DNA of 64,000 nt from Pilaira anomala (GCA_025716855.1 JAIXMQ010000004.1:762504-826503), one strand, 5' to 3'. Positions 1-12,794 are shown, numbered from the stretch's first letter. Numbers and translations: made by a program. Notes: generated by a model from the letters alone, not told the origin.

Positions 1-602
1 AAGGGTATCCAGAAGGAATTATCTCGGTTATAAAAGATTCTGTCGATTTAGATCAATGGCAAGCTTATTGTCTTGGTCAACTCAAAGAGACAAAAGAAAG
101 AGATAGCTTACCTCTTGGAGAAATCAAACAAAGTATGCAAGTATTAGATGACGATGATGAAGATGAAATGGAGGATGACGATGAAGAGGATGATGAGTAT
201 AATACGGAAGCTACCTTGAGAAATCAAATATATCAACAAGAAGAAGAACAAGAAGAGCATTGGATTACGTAAGTTGACTTTTTTGTTTTTGCATTTGTGT
301 TTGTATAAATATTTATTTATTTATTTTTTTCGGAAAGTGAGAATACAATGAACACAAGCCCTGGTGGTTTAGTCGTTTCACGTCAAATGGATCCACAAGA
401 AGAAGAAGATGATGATGATGAAGTGGATTGGACAGGTGGATTCGGTCATTCAGTTCATAATAAAGATGAAGAAGAAGATCCATTTGGTGATTTTGCAAGT
501 GGACCTGAAACCAAATGGGAAGAAGGATTCTCTACTAATTTCGCTGATATGAATGTAAAGACTGTAGAAGAAAAAAATGGATTAACACCTGAAAAAGCAT
601 AA
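1..602 (+). CDS. 3' end of probable SIT4/PP6-associated (SAPS-family) protein, partial
   Basis: The reading frame is open from the left edge and enters from outside the window. An intron runs from a GTAAGT donor near 270 to an AG just before 340 and joins the two exons in frame (codon ACG|T). The first part carries DQWQAY and ETKERDSLPLG, which resemble the end of the conserved domain of SIT4-associated proteins (regulatory subunits of PP6-type phosphatases). After it comes a highly acidic linker and a tail with DPFGDF and W/E/F-rich patches. Such acidic tails are usual in SAPS proteins, but the assignment rests on a short stretch recognised by eye. Only the last 180 or so residues are present and the stop is TAA at 600-602. 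That this is a real gene end is quite sure; the family is moderate. Confidence 0.55.
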
Positions 603-867
603 TTGTTTTTTTTTTATTATTATCATTTTTGCATATATTATATTTTGATACTATTTACTATTATACTCCTTTTTCTTTTTTCTTTTTTATAATGTTCCTT
701 GATTTATACTTTCCGAGATTCTAAAACGCTAAAATGTTTGTAAAATATATTCTAGAAAAAAAAAAAAAGATTAAGTTTCATAATTAATGAAACGTTAATA
801 AAATTCTATGTAGTTCAAGTTTATTTTTTTTAAAAAAAAAAAAAAGAGGTTGTTGTGATGTCAAAAT

Positions 868-2047
868 TTAAACTACACTTGGGCGGAAACTCCAGATAGT
901 ACCTAATGAAGCCATCACGATAGAAACAATCAATAAAATACAATTGATAGTTGTCTCTGTACCAGATAACTTGAATAATTTCAAATGACATATTAATGGA
1001 AAAATAATAGAAATTGTAAAACTAAACAAAGCGCCGAGTAAAGACTATATAATAATAAATAAATATTAATACATAGCTGATCTAAATAAATAAAGAGTAT
1101 AACATACCATGACTTTATCAAATCCAGGAAAGATGAGAGCAAAGTAAACCAAGACTGCAGTGACCAAGACCCGTCCTACCATCGTCACCGTTTGTTTTCT
1201 CCAACAGTCAACATGATGTTCTAATTTTAACCAGGTTTCAACTTTTTGGTTATTGAACAAGAAGAGTTCCCAGCTTAGATTTAAAGGTTGTAACATTAAT
1301 CCGTATTTCGCAAGTGGCGTTAAAACCAGTAACCAAATTGCAAAACGATTTAAACTTTGGCTATATTCTTCTATTAACGCCAAGTTTTGTGTAATCTAAT
1401 TGCATGTTAAAATAGTGTTTACATATAACTACAACAATCTATTATTATTCTTATTATTACCTCTTGAAGTGCGTCTTGACCAAACATCAAATAGCCAATA
1501 ATAGACATAAATACATAGATGATAAATGTAATAAAGTAAGTAACGTTGACCATAGAATTATATTGAGCTGGGTTTCGCATATCTCGATAAATGGAAGGAA
1601 AGACAGCATGACCTGCAAAACCAGACATGATCAATCCGAAACTCAGGGGTAGATTAGAAATATCATTTGGAACAAATTCTGTATCCTGTATAAAAAAAAA
1701 TTTTTTTTGTCAATACAGATAAAACAAACAATAACAAAAAAAAAAAAATTACCATGGGGTCAAAAAGACTACCTGGTTTCGTATCTTTTGAAAGTCCATC
1801 ATAAAATACAATGATTACCAAACACACACACCCAATAATTCCAATTAAACTCGTATACGCTAATTTCTTGATTGAAATAAATACGGTCGGTGTCAATACA
1901 CAAAAGGATATCAATCGTGTTGTAACTAAGTCAAGTTGAGGAAATAAAGATTGAATTCCATCACCTAATAAAACAATCATAGCCACACTATTTTAAACAT
2001 ATATGTAAATCAAATCTATATCTATTTAGAATGATGATAAAAAGAAA

Positions 2048-2085
<38 letters not shown>

Positions 2086-2865
2086 AATCGTGATCAATTC
2101 AATAATAAATACTGTACTAATCAAATTTCTTCCATGATCTCCAAATGCTAATTGTCCCATATCTCCATACGTACCACCCATTTCATCATGATCTGGATGT
2201 TTATGTACATTCAAACACTTTACAATCACTTTGGCCGTATAATTTGTCACAAGACCACAGAAGATCAAGATCAAAGTACCGTATAACCAGCCTGCTAAAC
2301 GAAACGAAAGTGGTAATGCCAAGATACCTACACCTACCAACACGTTCACTGCATTAAAGATCGATTGAATAAAACTACTCTTATTATGTTCAAATCGTAT
2401 CGATCCTGCTGCTGGATCCATGGATAACTTGCGAGATAAAATTGAACTGATGGTTGTATGACGTGATAAAGGTTCCAATGTAGGTTGTAAATGATCGGTT
2501 GTTGTTTGTGAAAATGTACGATACACTTTACCAGATGATTCACTAAGTTGAAAAATGTCAATATATATATATATAAAACCATCAGTGAATTTTTCTTTTT
2601 CTTTTTTTTTTTATTCTTACGAGGTCATGGTTTTGAATAATTGTTGTTCATCATCTTCTTCTTCTGCTGGCGCGTGTAAGGAAATACCGTCTGCTACATA
2701 AAGTATAGACGCACGCGAATAAGAACCTGCAAAGTTTTGAATGCTGGTTCGGATGGATTGAGGTCGTGAGACAGGTGTACCATGCGCTGAAAAGAACTCT
2801 TCTTCTTCATGTAGACGAGAAGGATGTGTATTACTTGGTACTCTTATATTTTTAGTTTTAGTCAT
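868..2865 (-). CDS. AVT1: Vacuolar amino acid transporter, Avt1-like (AAAP family)
   Basis: Multi-exon gene encoding a polytopic membrane protein of the amino acid/auxin permease family. A hydrophilic N-terminal tail of about 100 residues precedes the first transmembrane segment. Motifs resembling yeast Avt1 include VLVGVGILALPLSFRLAGW (TM1), FGDHGRNLIS, SGFAGHAVFPSIYRDMRNP (the GGHAVFP-like block), IGYLMFGQDALQEV, and a last exon ending in the final two membrane helices before TAA at 868-870. Avt1 imports neutral amino acids into the vacuole by proton antiport; that role is from family knowledge. Introns carry long homopolymers: one acceptor region at about 2050-2080 is a roughly 30-T run. 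The ATG at 2863-2865 is preceded by a T-rich leader on the + strand. The upstream region up to about 3060 holds only shadow ORFs. Confidence 0.88.
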
Positions 2866-5168
2866 ATTTTTTTTTTTTAAAAAAGAAAAGAATAGTTAAA
2901 GAAAAAAATAAGAATACCATGTATTGGTTTTATATACCTTTTCATTCCTGAAACAATGCACAGACTCGGTATGGAATAATAATAATAAAAAAAGAAGAAG
3001 GTTGATTGTGTTACAAATAGATGGGATGAACAGAAATGGTTATGACTTTTTAGAAACATTTTGTTTACTTAGCCCTTAGCCAACATAAGTAAGAAAATTT
3101 TAGTAACATTTACACACAGTAAGCGCCCTTTTTTTTTTCAAGTTTCAGGTCTCTCTCTCTTTTTTTTTTTTTTTTTATAAGTTGACGAACGCATATTATT
3201 AAGAAGCTTAAAATAATTGGATTTACTACATATATTGCTTACAAGTCAAAATATTGATTTATGTACATAATTTCATAAAGAAAATTATTTACCAATAGCA
3301 ATTTGCTATTTGTCAATAAAGTCATGCTCTAACAAACAAAAAAACAAGAAAACGATCCATTGTGATCTTATTTATCTCTTCTTCTTTTTTTTTTTATATA
3401 TACATGAAACTGTCAACCAAATACCACAGGATCAACTTTTTTTTTTTTTTTTTGTTCTACTTTAAGGTTAGGAGAAAAAAAAAATAAAGGTCTTGGGTTC
3501 ATATAATAGTTTTGAATACGAGATAAAAAGGTTGTATTGTTTCATCTTTGTATTCTCAACGGAAATTACGCAACTGAGAAAGAAAAAAATCTGGGAATAC
3601 CAAGCTACAAAAAAAAAGTGGGTAGATAAAAGCTGACGTTTGACAGAAAAAAAGGGTGAGAAGGAAAAAAAAAAAAAAAAACGTCAATGTCCTCTAATTA
3701 GGGCTAAAGTAGAGTGACATTAGTTCTCTTTAATGCGCACAGACACAATAAACGGTAGGGGGGAGGATAACAATTTTTACTTCATCTTTAATATTATATG
3801 TGCAGGTAAAAAAAAAAAAAAATAAAAAAATAAAAAAAAAGGGTCTCTCATATATATTTTTTTTTTCTGTGCCATTAGTTTCTTACATTATAAATGTATT
3901 TTTATATATAGCTCTTTTAGTAACGAGCTCTTTATACAAGTATAATATAATACCTATCAGAAGTATCTCTCTTTTTCTCGTAACTAATCAAATCCAATAT
4001 TACCCAAATGTATGACGATAAACTAAATACATAATTGTGTACGACACAAAAAAAGACGAAATTAATTGATTTAAAATGCCTCTGTTTCTCTCTCTCTCTA
4101 TTTCTACGAGTGTCACACACATCTACACATCATCAAATTAATAAAAACATGTGATGTAGGTTTATTTGTTCACTTAAATGATACTTAATAAATTTAATTT
4201 AGCCTTGTTGACATATAATAATATTGTTTGAATAAAAATCCCAGTAGATGTTTAATACAAAGGAATATGTGTATGCTGTGTAACAGCAAAAGTTATAAAA
4301 AAGAAGAGAGATCTTAGTTAAATTTGATAGTAAATATAAAGAAACAGCCTCTTAACTACAATTAAGAAAGAATTGTAAGAGAAAAAAAAAACTGTTAGAT
4401 GTTTGTTTCATACTCAATTCATAATTATATAAATTAAAGAACTTTGATAATTGAATAAATAGCAAGTATATAAAGTTGTTTTATGTACACACAGTTATTT
4501 AAATTTAAGGTTTATACCGGTACTAAATTTTAATTAAAAATTTTAATACTTTGGTAAGGGCTATATAACAAAAACTGAGTATTTTTTATTTTTTTATTTT
4601 CTCCTTTTAATCATCGATGCTTCAAATGAAAAAGTTTTATCTGTGGACAAAAAAAAACGAAAATACCAGGGCAAGCAAAATATGATTTTTAAAATTCCGC
4701 TACCAACTTCTCAGTAACTATGGTTACACAAACAATATCCATAATGATTATTTGTTTTGTTCAAATAAGAAGAGGATAAAAAATATTGGATTTTTCTCAA
4801 TTAAAAATTTGGTGATTGATGATGTGAAAAATACGGATCTTTTTTCTGTTTAAAAGCATGTATGTACTTAAAAAGGAAATATGACGTAGTTATTACTCTC
4901 ACTTTAATTGAATGATTTCCAACCTCCGCAAGTTTTTTTAACTATTTTTTTTTATTTACTTTTTTTTTTTTTTTTTTTTTTGTTTTTATTTCGTTTTAAA
5001 GAAAGTAATTGTTCCATTAAAGGTAAAAAAAACGAGAAAAGAGAAGGTTTTCTTCTTTCAAGAACTGACATTGATAAAAAATAAAAAGGGCTTTAGTACG
5101 ACATTGTCAATATTTTATATATTTGAATTATAAAAAAGAAGGCCTACCTTTTAAAAAGAATAATATTT
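2866..5168. other. 2.3 kb AT-rich spacer between divergent genes
   Basis: No convincing gene on either strand; short ORFs here are built from homopolymers. It is the shared upstream region of the Avt1-like gene (-) and the Atf1-like gene (+). It contains three CRE-type hexamers: TGACGT at 3634-3639, ACGTCA at 3681-3686 and TGACGT at 4882-4887. It also has many poly(T)/poly(A) tracts, such as the run ending near 4981. Possible regulatory meaning is discussed in the findings. Confidence 0.6.
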
Positions 5169-6670
5169 ATGAAGAAAAGTATGACTAGTATTGTTGAAAA
5201 AGAAAAAGAAAATACACCTGGTAAAAAAAAAAAAAAAAAAAAAAATGAATAAGTAGAAAGTGTTTCTATGGTTATTAATATATGTTCAATATATAGATCA
5301 TACTCCACCTATGGCAGTATTACCTTTAAATTCTAGTACGAAATTGGATCAAGAACCAAACCCATTTGAACAAAGTTTTTCAGGTGCTTCAGTGGATGAT
5401 AAACCAACTTCTATTAAATTACCACCTGTAGCATCAATTACTAGTCCAGCAGTGAAATCTGCATCCGTACCACCTGTTATAGGAGGAGGTATTTTACCAA
5501 AAGAAGTATCAAATCAATTTAATTGGGATACTCTTAGAACAGGGCCATTATCACCTTCTATGTTACAAGGTCCTGCTAACCCAGAAGATTATTATCAAAA
5601 GGGTCCACAACCACAACCACAAAGAGTACATAATCCAAATTATTCTGCTAGAAGTTCGTTTTCTTCTACTGCAAATGAAATTCAATACATGCAACAACAA
5701 CCACAACAACATCAACCAGTTAAAATTGAACATGATGTCTATTCTCATCGTATGCATCCTCAACAACAACAACAACAACAACAGCAACAGCAGCAACAAC
5801 ATCTTCATCAACATCATCAACACCAACATCAACAACAACAACATTTACAACATCCACCACAACCGCAACCTCAACCTCAACCTCGAAAGAGAAAACAATC
5901 AGATGATACTCAATCAATGGATAGTAACCATTCTTCTGTTCAAAATAAATCAAAAAGAGGTAGAAGAAAGTCTTCAGTGTTAGATCCTGATGAAGAAGAA
6001 AATAGAAGGAGATCAAGAGCTTCCAGTAGTAAAGAACCAGAAGATGATGAAAAAAGAAAAAACTTTTTAGAAAGAAATAGAATAGGTATAGAATAAGTTT
6101 TGACTAAGCAAAAAAAAAAAAAAAAAAAATTATTAATACTAATTTTTTTTTTTTCTGACAGCTGCTTTAAAATGTCGTCAAAGAAAAAAACAGTGGTTAA
6201 GTAACCTTCAATCTAAAGTTGAATTTTTATCAAGTGATAACGAAAGACTTCAACATCAATCTGATTCCTTAAAAGAAGAAATTGTGAATCTAAAGACATT
6301 GTTACTAGCGCATAAAGAATGTCCAGTAGCACAATCGAACGGTTTCCATGCTAACGCTATTCAAAAAGCTATGCCTACCATGTTAACACAACAACACATG
6401 ATGAATAGGAGTGCTCCTATTGTACCTCATTATAATAACAGATCTCAACAGGCAGCAGTACCACCACCACCACCACCTCAACAACATCATTCTACTCCCC
6501 CTCCTCCCCCTCCACCTCCATCTACATCACAACCAACCGCTTCGGCCGCCCCTCGGTTTCAAAGAGCCAACATAGTTGGTTTACCTGCACAAGGACAACA
6601 AGAATCAAATAATCAAGGTATGATTACAAGTAGTGGAACTGGTGGTACATCAAGTGTGTTAAGATTTTAA
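5169..6670 (+). CDS. atf1: Atf1/ATF2-like bZIP transcription factor
   Basis: Three exons (5169-5220, 5297-6085, 6162-6670) join in frame to give 449 residues. Near residues 39-45 is NPFEQSF, and near 95-110 FNWDTLRTGPLSPSML, both typical of the N-terminal osmotic-stress region of fungal Atf1 proteins. A glutamine/histidine-rich tract covers roughly 190-230. The bZIP begins about residue 275 with NFLERNRIAALKCRQRKKQW, split by intron 2 between RNRI and AALK, followed by a leucine zipper and the conserved LLLAHKECPVA. This block is diagnostic of the Atf1/ATF2 subfamily, which binds CRE sites downstream of stress MAP kinases (family knowledge). The C-terminus has polyproline stretches. The start MKKSM was chosen because exon 1 splices precisely into the main frame; intron 1 begins GT followed by 23 A. 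Confidence 0.92.
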
Positions 6671-6911
6671 AAACAAAGACAAAAAAAAAACACCTAATAT
6701 ATATATATATATATATATGCATATACCATTACCTCTTCCTTTCTTCTCCTTTTTATTATTTGTATTTTTTTTTCTTTTCCTTCAAATATTTTTTTTTTTT
6801 CCCCCGTATTAATAATAAAAAAAATGCAACACCAATTTTATTTATAAACTGTACAATAAGAAAAAAAAGAGAAACCGTTCAACAAACAATTTCAGTTGAA
6901 CGGTACCAAGG
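6671..6911. other. Convergent 3' UTR spacer with (TA)n tract
   Basis: 240 bp between the stops of the convergent Atf1-like and Rds3 genes. It includes a TA dinucleotide run at about 6697-6718 and T-rich stretches. No gene is seen. Confidence 0.5.
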
Positions 6912-7393
6912 TTATCTCTTTTTAAATCCAAACTTTTTCCGCTCGTAAAATAAGTCTGTTTTTGAAGAACCAAGGTTGATAATCTTGGGACATCCTTCGC
7001 GATCCTTTTCTAATCTCGTACAGCCTACACAGTAATAAGCATCAGAAACACCGGCTCCTCCACAAATTACACAACGACCTTGGAAAGAACCTATATTCAA
7101 TCGTCAGTTTTTTTTTTTTTTTTCCTGTAAAAACATATTCGTCTTCTCTTTGAAAAAAAAACTTACCAAAGTTACATTCATCGCAAATACGTACTAATGT
7201 TGCAGGTCTGACATAACTATTTTTTTTTTTTTTTTTTTTTTTTTTGGTAAGTATTGATTTTGTATGCTATTTCTTTTTCTTTTTCTTACCTATCACAAAT
7301 GACGCATTTACCATCACATTTTTCGCATAAACGACCAATGGCAATACCAGGTTGTTTACGGCAAAAAATCAAATCAGGATGATGTTTAGCCAT
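6912..7393 (-). CDS. RDS3: Splicing factor Rds3/PHF5A (SF3b 14b subunit)
   Basis: Three exons encode about 110 residues, the usual length of this highly conserved zinc protein. It begins [20 protein letters not shown] and carries five CxxC pairs (CEKC, CVIC, CDEC, CVIC, CVGC) that form the zinc knot fold. It ends in the basic tail KKFGFKKR before TAA at 6912-6914. Exon 1 (7290-7393) ends in AG of a serine codon and joins TTATGTC at 7216; the second splice is within the codon after NFG. PHF5A sits in the SF3b complex of U2 snRNP and contacts the branch-point adenosine region (family knowledge). The intron acceptors are poly(T) lined when read on the + strand. Identification is very sure. Confidence 0.96.
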
Positions 7394-7662
7394 TTCTTTT
7401 AAAAAAAAAAAAACCTTTGCAAGAAAAAAAAAAAAAAAAAAAAAAAATGGGCGCTTTATTTTCATACTTAATGTTTTTTGAATATGAATTTGCGCTGGGA
7501 TTAGAAAATTTTTGCGTTGTTGACCTTAAAAAAATATTTGCGCCAAAGGTAAGAATAATTTTGGCGTTGCTTAGTAATAAAAAAAAAAAAATATAATCAC
7601 CAAAAGATTGTAAGCGATTCATTTGCTTTTTTCTTTTATTTAATTCAAACATTCTAACAAAC

Positions 7663-8575
7663 ATGCAAAACTTTAGCGAATTTATTACTAATAGAGAAAT
7701 TATTTTAGATAATGATTATATGGAAGTAGATGAGGAAGAGGAAATTGAAATTGACCATTTTAATTTGAGTAAAGAATGGGTTGAGAAAAATAAAACAAAT
7801 TGGCAATTCATTATCTTGTGTACATGAATTTATGGATGTTGATGCACCAGAAGAAATCAAAGATGAAGATTCATTTGGCGATGCATTTCTTTTTGCAGAG
7901 CCAATGCCATTAAAGAAAAAGCACAAGACTCCTGTAGCTAAAACTCGAGGTTCTTACAGGAAATATACTGTTGAACAAATTGAAAAACTCTTTGATTTAA
8001 TCATTGAAGAAGGCTTTACTACCAAAGATGCAGCTTTAGTCACTGGGATTAATATTCGTACTGATCAAAATTATGTAAAAACGTATAATAATTATCCGCA
8101 GAAACCACTTCCAGGATCATATAACAAACCTCGTGGAAGACCTTGTTCAAAGTTAACTAAGAAACATTCTAAATTTCGTGTTGACTATGTCAAAAAAGAA
8201 TACTACTGCTGTATCAGATGAGTTGAAGTTAAAACTTTGTGAGAAATTTGAGGGTTTGAAAATCTCTATTTCTGCCATTCACAAACATTTAGTACATAGA
8301 CATACCATTACTTTAAAGAAACTTAAAAAGATACCAGCAGCGAGAAATTCTGACAGAGTAATAGCATTGCGAAAAGTGATTGTTGAGCAGTATAAGAGTG
8401 ATACAGCCATGGATTTTTCCAATAATTGTGTTTTCATTGATGAAGCAGGTTTCAATTTACATACTCAGAGAAACCACGGCCGTTCATTAAAAGGCACACC
8501 TGCAAAGAGCACTGTACCAACTGGCATTTACAATTTTAGGTGCAATTTCTCAAGCAGGTATCATATTGTTTTATG
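7663..8575 (+). pseudogene. Broken Tc1/mariner-like transposase
   Basis: Three frames together spell a transposase of the IS630-Tc1-mariner superfamily common in Mucorales. There is an N-terminal acidic part from ATG 7663, a helix-turn-helix-like region (TVEQIEKLFDLIIEEGFTTKDAA), a basic linker, then NCVFIDEAGFNLHTQRNHG with the DE(A)G element around the first or second catalytic acidic residue. Frame changes occur near 7785, near 8185 and near 8525. After the strand signature ILGAISQAGII (about 8536-8565) homology stops, so the C-terminal half with the last catalytic residue is gone. The downstream T-rich sequence to 8870 has only low-complexity ORFs. It is an inactive relic; no terminal inverted repeats were recognised. 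Confidence 0.82.
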
Positions 8576-8579
8576 GTGA

Positions 8580-8975
8580 CTCGGTTTCGTCTTTTTTTCT
8601 GTCTGTTCCGGTTCACTTATTGTATTGTTTTTGTTACACCCAGTTCTTCAACATACATAAAATCAAACATTCTTTTATTTTTTTTTATTTTCTTCTTTCC
8701 TATTTTTTCACCTATATCTTTTATTCTCATTTCTTTCTAAAACCTTTCTTATCATTTATTATATCTCAATTAATACCAACAATTATTTTGGTTAGTTTAT
8801 TTTATTTATTAACATATTCAAATTACTCTCTTCTAATAATTTGTTAAATTTTATTAGTTGGTAAAAATAAATCATAGTTAAAACAAAGTCCATTAAACAA
8901 TATTCAAAAAAACAGTATTTAAACCGTGACTGTAAAAATAACGAGCACCACCGATTTTAATGCAAAAGCAACTAC
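8580..8975. other. T-rich spacer
   Basis: Low-complexity T-rich DNA between the transposase relic and the stop of the Hsp70-like gene. Two overlapping small ORFs at about 8540-8847 consist of F/L/S/Y-rich translation of T-rich sequence and are not supported as genes. Confidence 0.5.
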
Positions 8976-11082
8976 TTAACATCGAGCCAGATACAATGGT
9001 ACACCTACTTCTTTACCTCGTTCATCCGTGATAACTTCTTGGTGATCTCCTAATTTGACATATGAACTAAATACATCAGGCACATCTTCTTGACCTACTA
9101 TCTTTGCTGAAAATTTAAGTGAGCAAGAATGAAACTTAGGTTGTATAGAGACCATGATAGGTACGTAGCTATCTACTAAGAGGTTTCTGGAACTAAAATC
9201 GATATCAAAAGAGCACATGGCTTCCCAGCTATCAGATCCAGAATGGAGTGTTTTGTTCGGATGCATACCTTCTAGACTCGAAACTTTTCCTATATCTAAT
9301 TTGAAATAACTATGGTTTACCATGTATATATATATTTTTTTTAAATATAGTTATATCTCAAATTTGTACTTACAGATTTTGAGGAACTTGTCTTTGATAT
9401 TCTCTGTTATTTTCAAATAAATTAATCTTTTTACTCCACAACGGCTTATGATAGTTCCTTTTTCTAACAGCAAGAAAATAACATCCTCACTATCTTGACT
9501 TTTTTCATCATTTTTTTCATCTTTATAAAAGGGAGATATATTTTCAGACTGGTATCCCTTTAGACAATAAAAATAAAAACCATAATTTTCATTTGATATT
9601 TGTTGCAATTCACCATCTTGGAAGCTTTTGTACACTGCTGATGACCTTTGATGAGCAATGGACTGTAAAAGTTGATTAGATAATTTGGGAAGAAATAAGG
9701 AACGCACTTCACTATCTTGTCCTTCATTTAACATATCTGAAAGAATGGTGTGAAACTTAGGATTGTTGTTGAAACAAATGACATTGAAGATAAATTCAAT
9801 GTTTGTATAATGTCCAAAGAGATTATTGTTAATGAGTGAGGTTGCTACAAGTAATGCTATTTCTTGAAATACTGGTTGAAAGGAGATATCGATGATATCT
9901 CTAACTGATAAATAAATCCCACATTTGCAATTACTGCTTAGCGGTACCCATTGTGTATCATCGAAATGAAAATGAGTATCTACTGAAAAGATCTAAATAC
10001 ATATATATATATGTTTACTTGTTAGATTAGAACAATGCTTGGCTTACTGTACACGACTTGCCTTGTTTGAGATATACTGTTTAAAATATCCCATAAAGTC
10101 AATTCTAGTTTTGCGTGAAAACAATTCAAAAAGCATAAAATCATTGTATTCACAGTGCACATCACATAAGTGAATTATACCCGTATTGTTCAAGATGTTG
10201 TTCCACATATGTGTGCATAAAGAGTCATACAAATTTTCGATGGGAATGGTTTTGTCTTGAACTACAATTGATTCTTGTTCTCTTCCTTCTTTTAAGTCAA
10301 GGTCCGTAACGACTTGATTTAGTGTCAGTTGCACATAGTCGATATGCAATTGCGCTAAAACAAAGTAAGACTTGATTGGAATATTCAATTGCCACTCTTT
10401 TTGAAATAATGACAATAAACCCTTATCTTGTGTACTGATTCTTAATTTCTTTAAATCATCATTCTTCTGTAATAAACCGCTTTGATATACAAGGTCTCTA
10501 AAGTCTTTCTTGGTACCAACGATACGATTTAACAGAATCTTTTCGATTTGTATGTTGTAGCCAATCTTCAAATCCATATTGTTTTTGGGTAATTTACTTG
10601 CGATAATTTCTTTTATGTAAGCGAGATACATTAAAATAAATAGTTTGATGTATTGTTTTTGCTGTATAGATACCATAATTTCATTAGGGCGACTATGTAA
10701 TATATCACCCGACTGAATGGATCGATCTACAGGTTGCCAATTTGAAGGATCTTTTAGATACTTTTCGGCTAGCTGTATAAACCTAAAAGGAATATGTATA
10801 TTTAGACACTTAAAATATTTAATTCTTTTTTATTTATTTAACTTACTGTTCTTTTACATTTAAAGTTGTAACATCTGAAATTCGATAAAAACGTTCGAGT
10901 GGAGGAATTCTGTTGAAATTGATTTGGCTATGAAGTATAGGTAACATTTTATAAATATGTATAGTTACTTACGATTTATGAGAGATGAAAAAGGAGTTAT
11001 CCAGTACCTTTTCAATGGCACCATTCTTGTCCACAAGTGTGTAAGATATTAAAGTAGAAGATAAAGAGATATCTATCAAATA

Positions 11083-11124
<42 letters not shown>

Positions 11125-12794
11125 ATGAGTCACCAAAATATAACAGCATCATAAAAGTATTTAACAACCTATGTTTAATATCGCATTTGGTCCTGAATCT
11201 AAGAATATGGCTGAAGAGAAATCAACCTTATTTTCTTGAGAAATTAAACAGGGTGGGGAATGAACATCTGAATTTCGAATGGCATCAATAGCAAATATAC
11301 CACCACCTTCTATTAAATAGTGTTTAAAATCATGACTAGGATATTCCACACGATCTGTTTGAGTGATGGTTTCAGCCAATACATATTTACACGATTCTAA
11401 AATAGCTTGTACCCATGCAGCCCGAGTAAAATCTGGGCTTTCTTCATTAACGTAATTATCAAGCACCAAGTAAAAGCTGCAATCTGTTTTATTTCGGTTC
11501 GCAAGCAATTTGGTCATTGCTTGTAAAATATCTTTATTGCATTCTTGACAAATATCAAATATACACAGTGAATTTAAATAATTTGATTGCGACTCGTCTA
11601 ACAGACATACTTCTTCCCCTGTGTTCCAAGGTGTCTTGAAAATGGATATATCTCTTTCCTGATTAAATATTTTCTACATATGTCCAAATATAATGTATGT
11701 TATTATAATTTGTCTGACTAGAGTATCAAATTTCATTTGGTACCATTTTAGAGCCAATACTATTGTATATGTCCTCCACCATCATCTGTATGAGCTCATA
11801 TTCTTCATAGTTAGCTTCATTAGGAAACAACTTGTGTTTTAAAAGATGTGTCAAGTTTTTTTTAACGCTTTTATCCTCAAATAAAAGAACAGTTGAGTTT
11901 TTTACTTTTGGGTAAAGAAGTGGATCAGGAATATCGAATGGGTAACGCTGAGTTTCTATTAGCTTTAATTCAACAGATATTGTATTATTGTCAAGAGGAT
12001 TGAGATTGCACATTATTCTATGTTCTCCTATCTTAAAATATTTAGCATAATCCAATGGTATACCAAAACGAACAGGACAATGTCTTTGAAAATGGTAAAA
12101 TATAGCTTCTGTTGCAGTCAGAAATAAAAGTCTATCTTTGTGGTCATTTTCTGATATAAGTCTAGATTTTATAAAGATGGGACGTAATAATTCTTCTCTT
12201 ATTTTGTAGTCCCATTCTGAAGGAATGACACAAACATAATGAACTGCGTCTAAATTTCCAACTACTTCTCCGTCATGTTGATTCAGCGTATTCTCTGTAA
12301 TCAAGTGTATGAAATTTGATACTGCTTGTTTAAATAAAATATCACTGTCATCCCAGTTCTCCTTTCCCTTTGTAAATGCTTGATATAATTCATCTACGCA
12401 ATCGCTAATATGTATCCACCCTTTCTCTTGAAAATCTTCAGTTTTTAACAGCTTCTCTCTGTCTAAATAATCAACTGGGCTTTGGCTTCCCCAATAAGCA
12501 AATTGATTTGTTTGTGTATTGCACAAAAAAGAATCTTTCAATCTATAAATGATATATCTTTTCATTAAATCACTTTTTCTTTTTTAAAAAAATTATTTTT
12601 TACGTACTCTTGAAAGGAGGAAAATTGAAGCAATCTAGTGGCATTTGGTGCTAATACACAATTTATGGTTTTATTTCTTAAAACTATTTTTAAAAATATG
12701 TCAACATACGTTTTTTCTTTTTTTAAAAAAAAATTGGATACTTGCTAAATATTACGCAATGACTGTATTTATGAAGATTGAATACCTCCCCCAT
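8976..12794 (-). CDS. Divergent Hsp70-like (actin-like ATPase fold) protein
   Basis: Multi-exon gene read from about 12794 (ATG of MGEVFNLHKY; start uncertain) to TAA at 8976-8978. The best clue is a block matching Hsp70/HSPA12-type proteins of Mucoromycota: VIPSEWDYKIREELLRPIF, then DRLLFLTATEAIFYHF, then HRIMCNLNPLDNNTISVEL, aligned in order with the usual VPAxW, EPEAAA and DxGGGTxD segments. The ATP phosphate loop is degenerate (no GGGT). Later exons carry RFYRISDVTTLNVKEQ, the helical MYLAYIKEII region and a C-terminal beta-like part. Splice sites include GTACAG at about 10052 joining ASR to IFSVDTHF, and GTACGT near 12606. The junction near 9330-9370 could not be joined cleanly in frame, so a lesion is possible. 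A decayed paralogue lies at 27588-28833. Function is unknown; if expressed it may be a pseudo-ATPase. Confidence 0.6.

Noticed and set aside
5563..6016. Long frames antisense or shifted to the Q/H-rich part of the Atf1-like gene
   Set aside because: They are translations of CAA/CAT repeats in other frames (poly-L, poly-N, poly-V) and have no splice or start support.
8540..8847. Two overlapping F/L/Y-rich frames after the transposase relic
   Set aside because: Composition follows T-rich DNA; apart from the first few residues there is no homology to the transposase.
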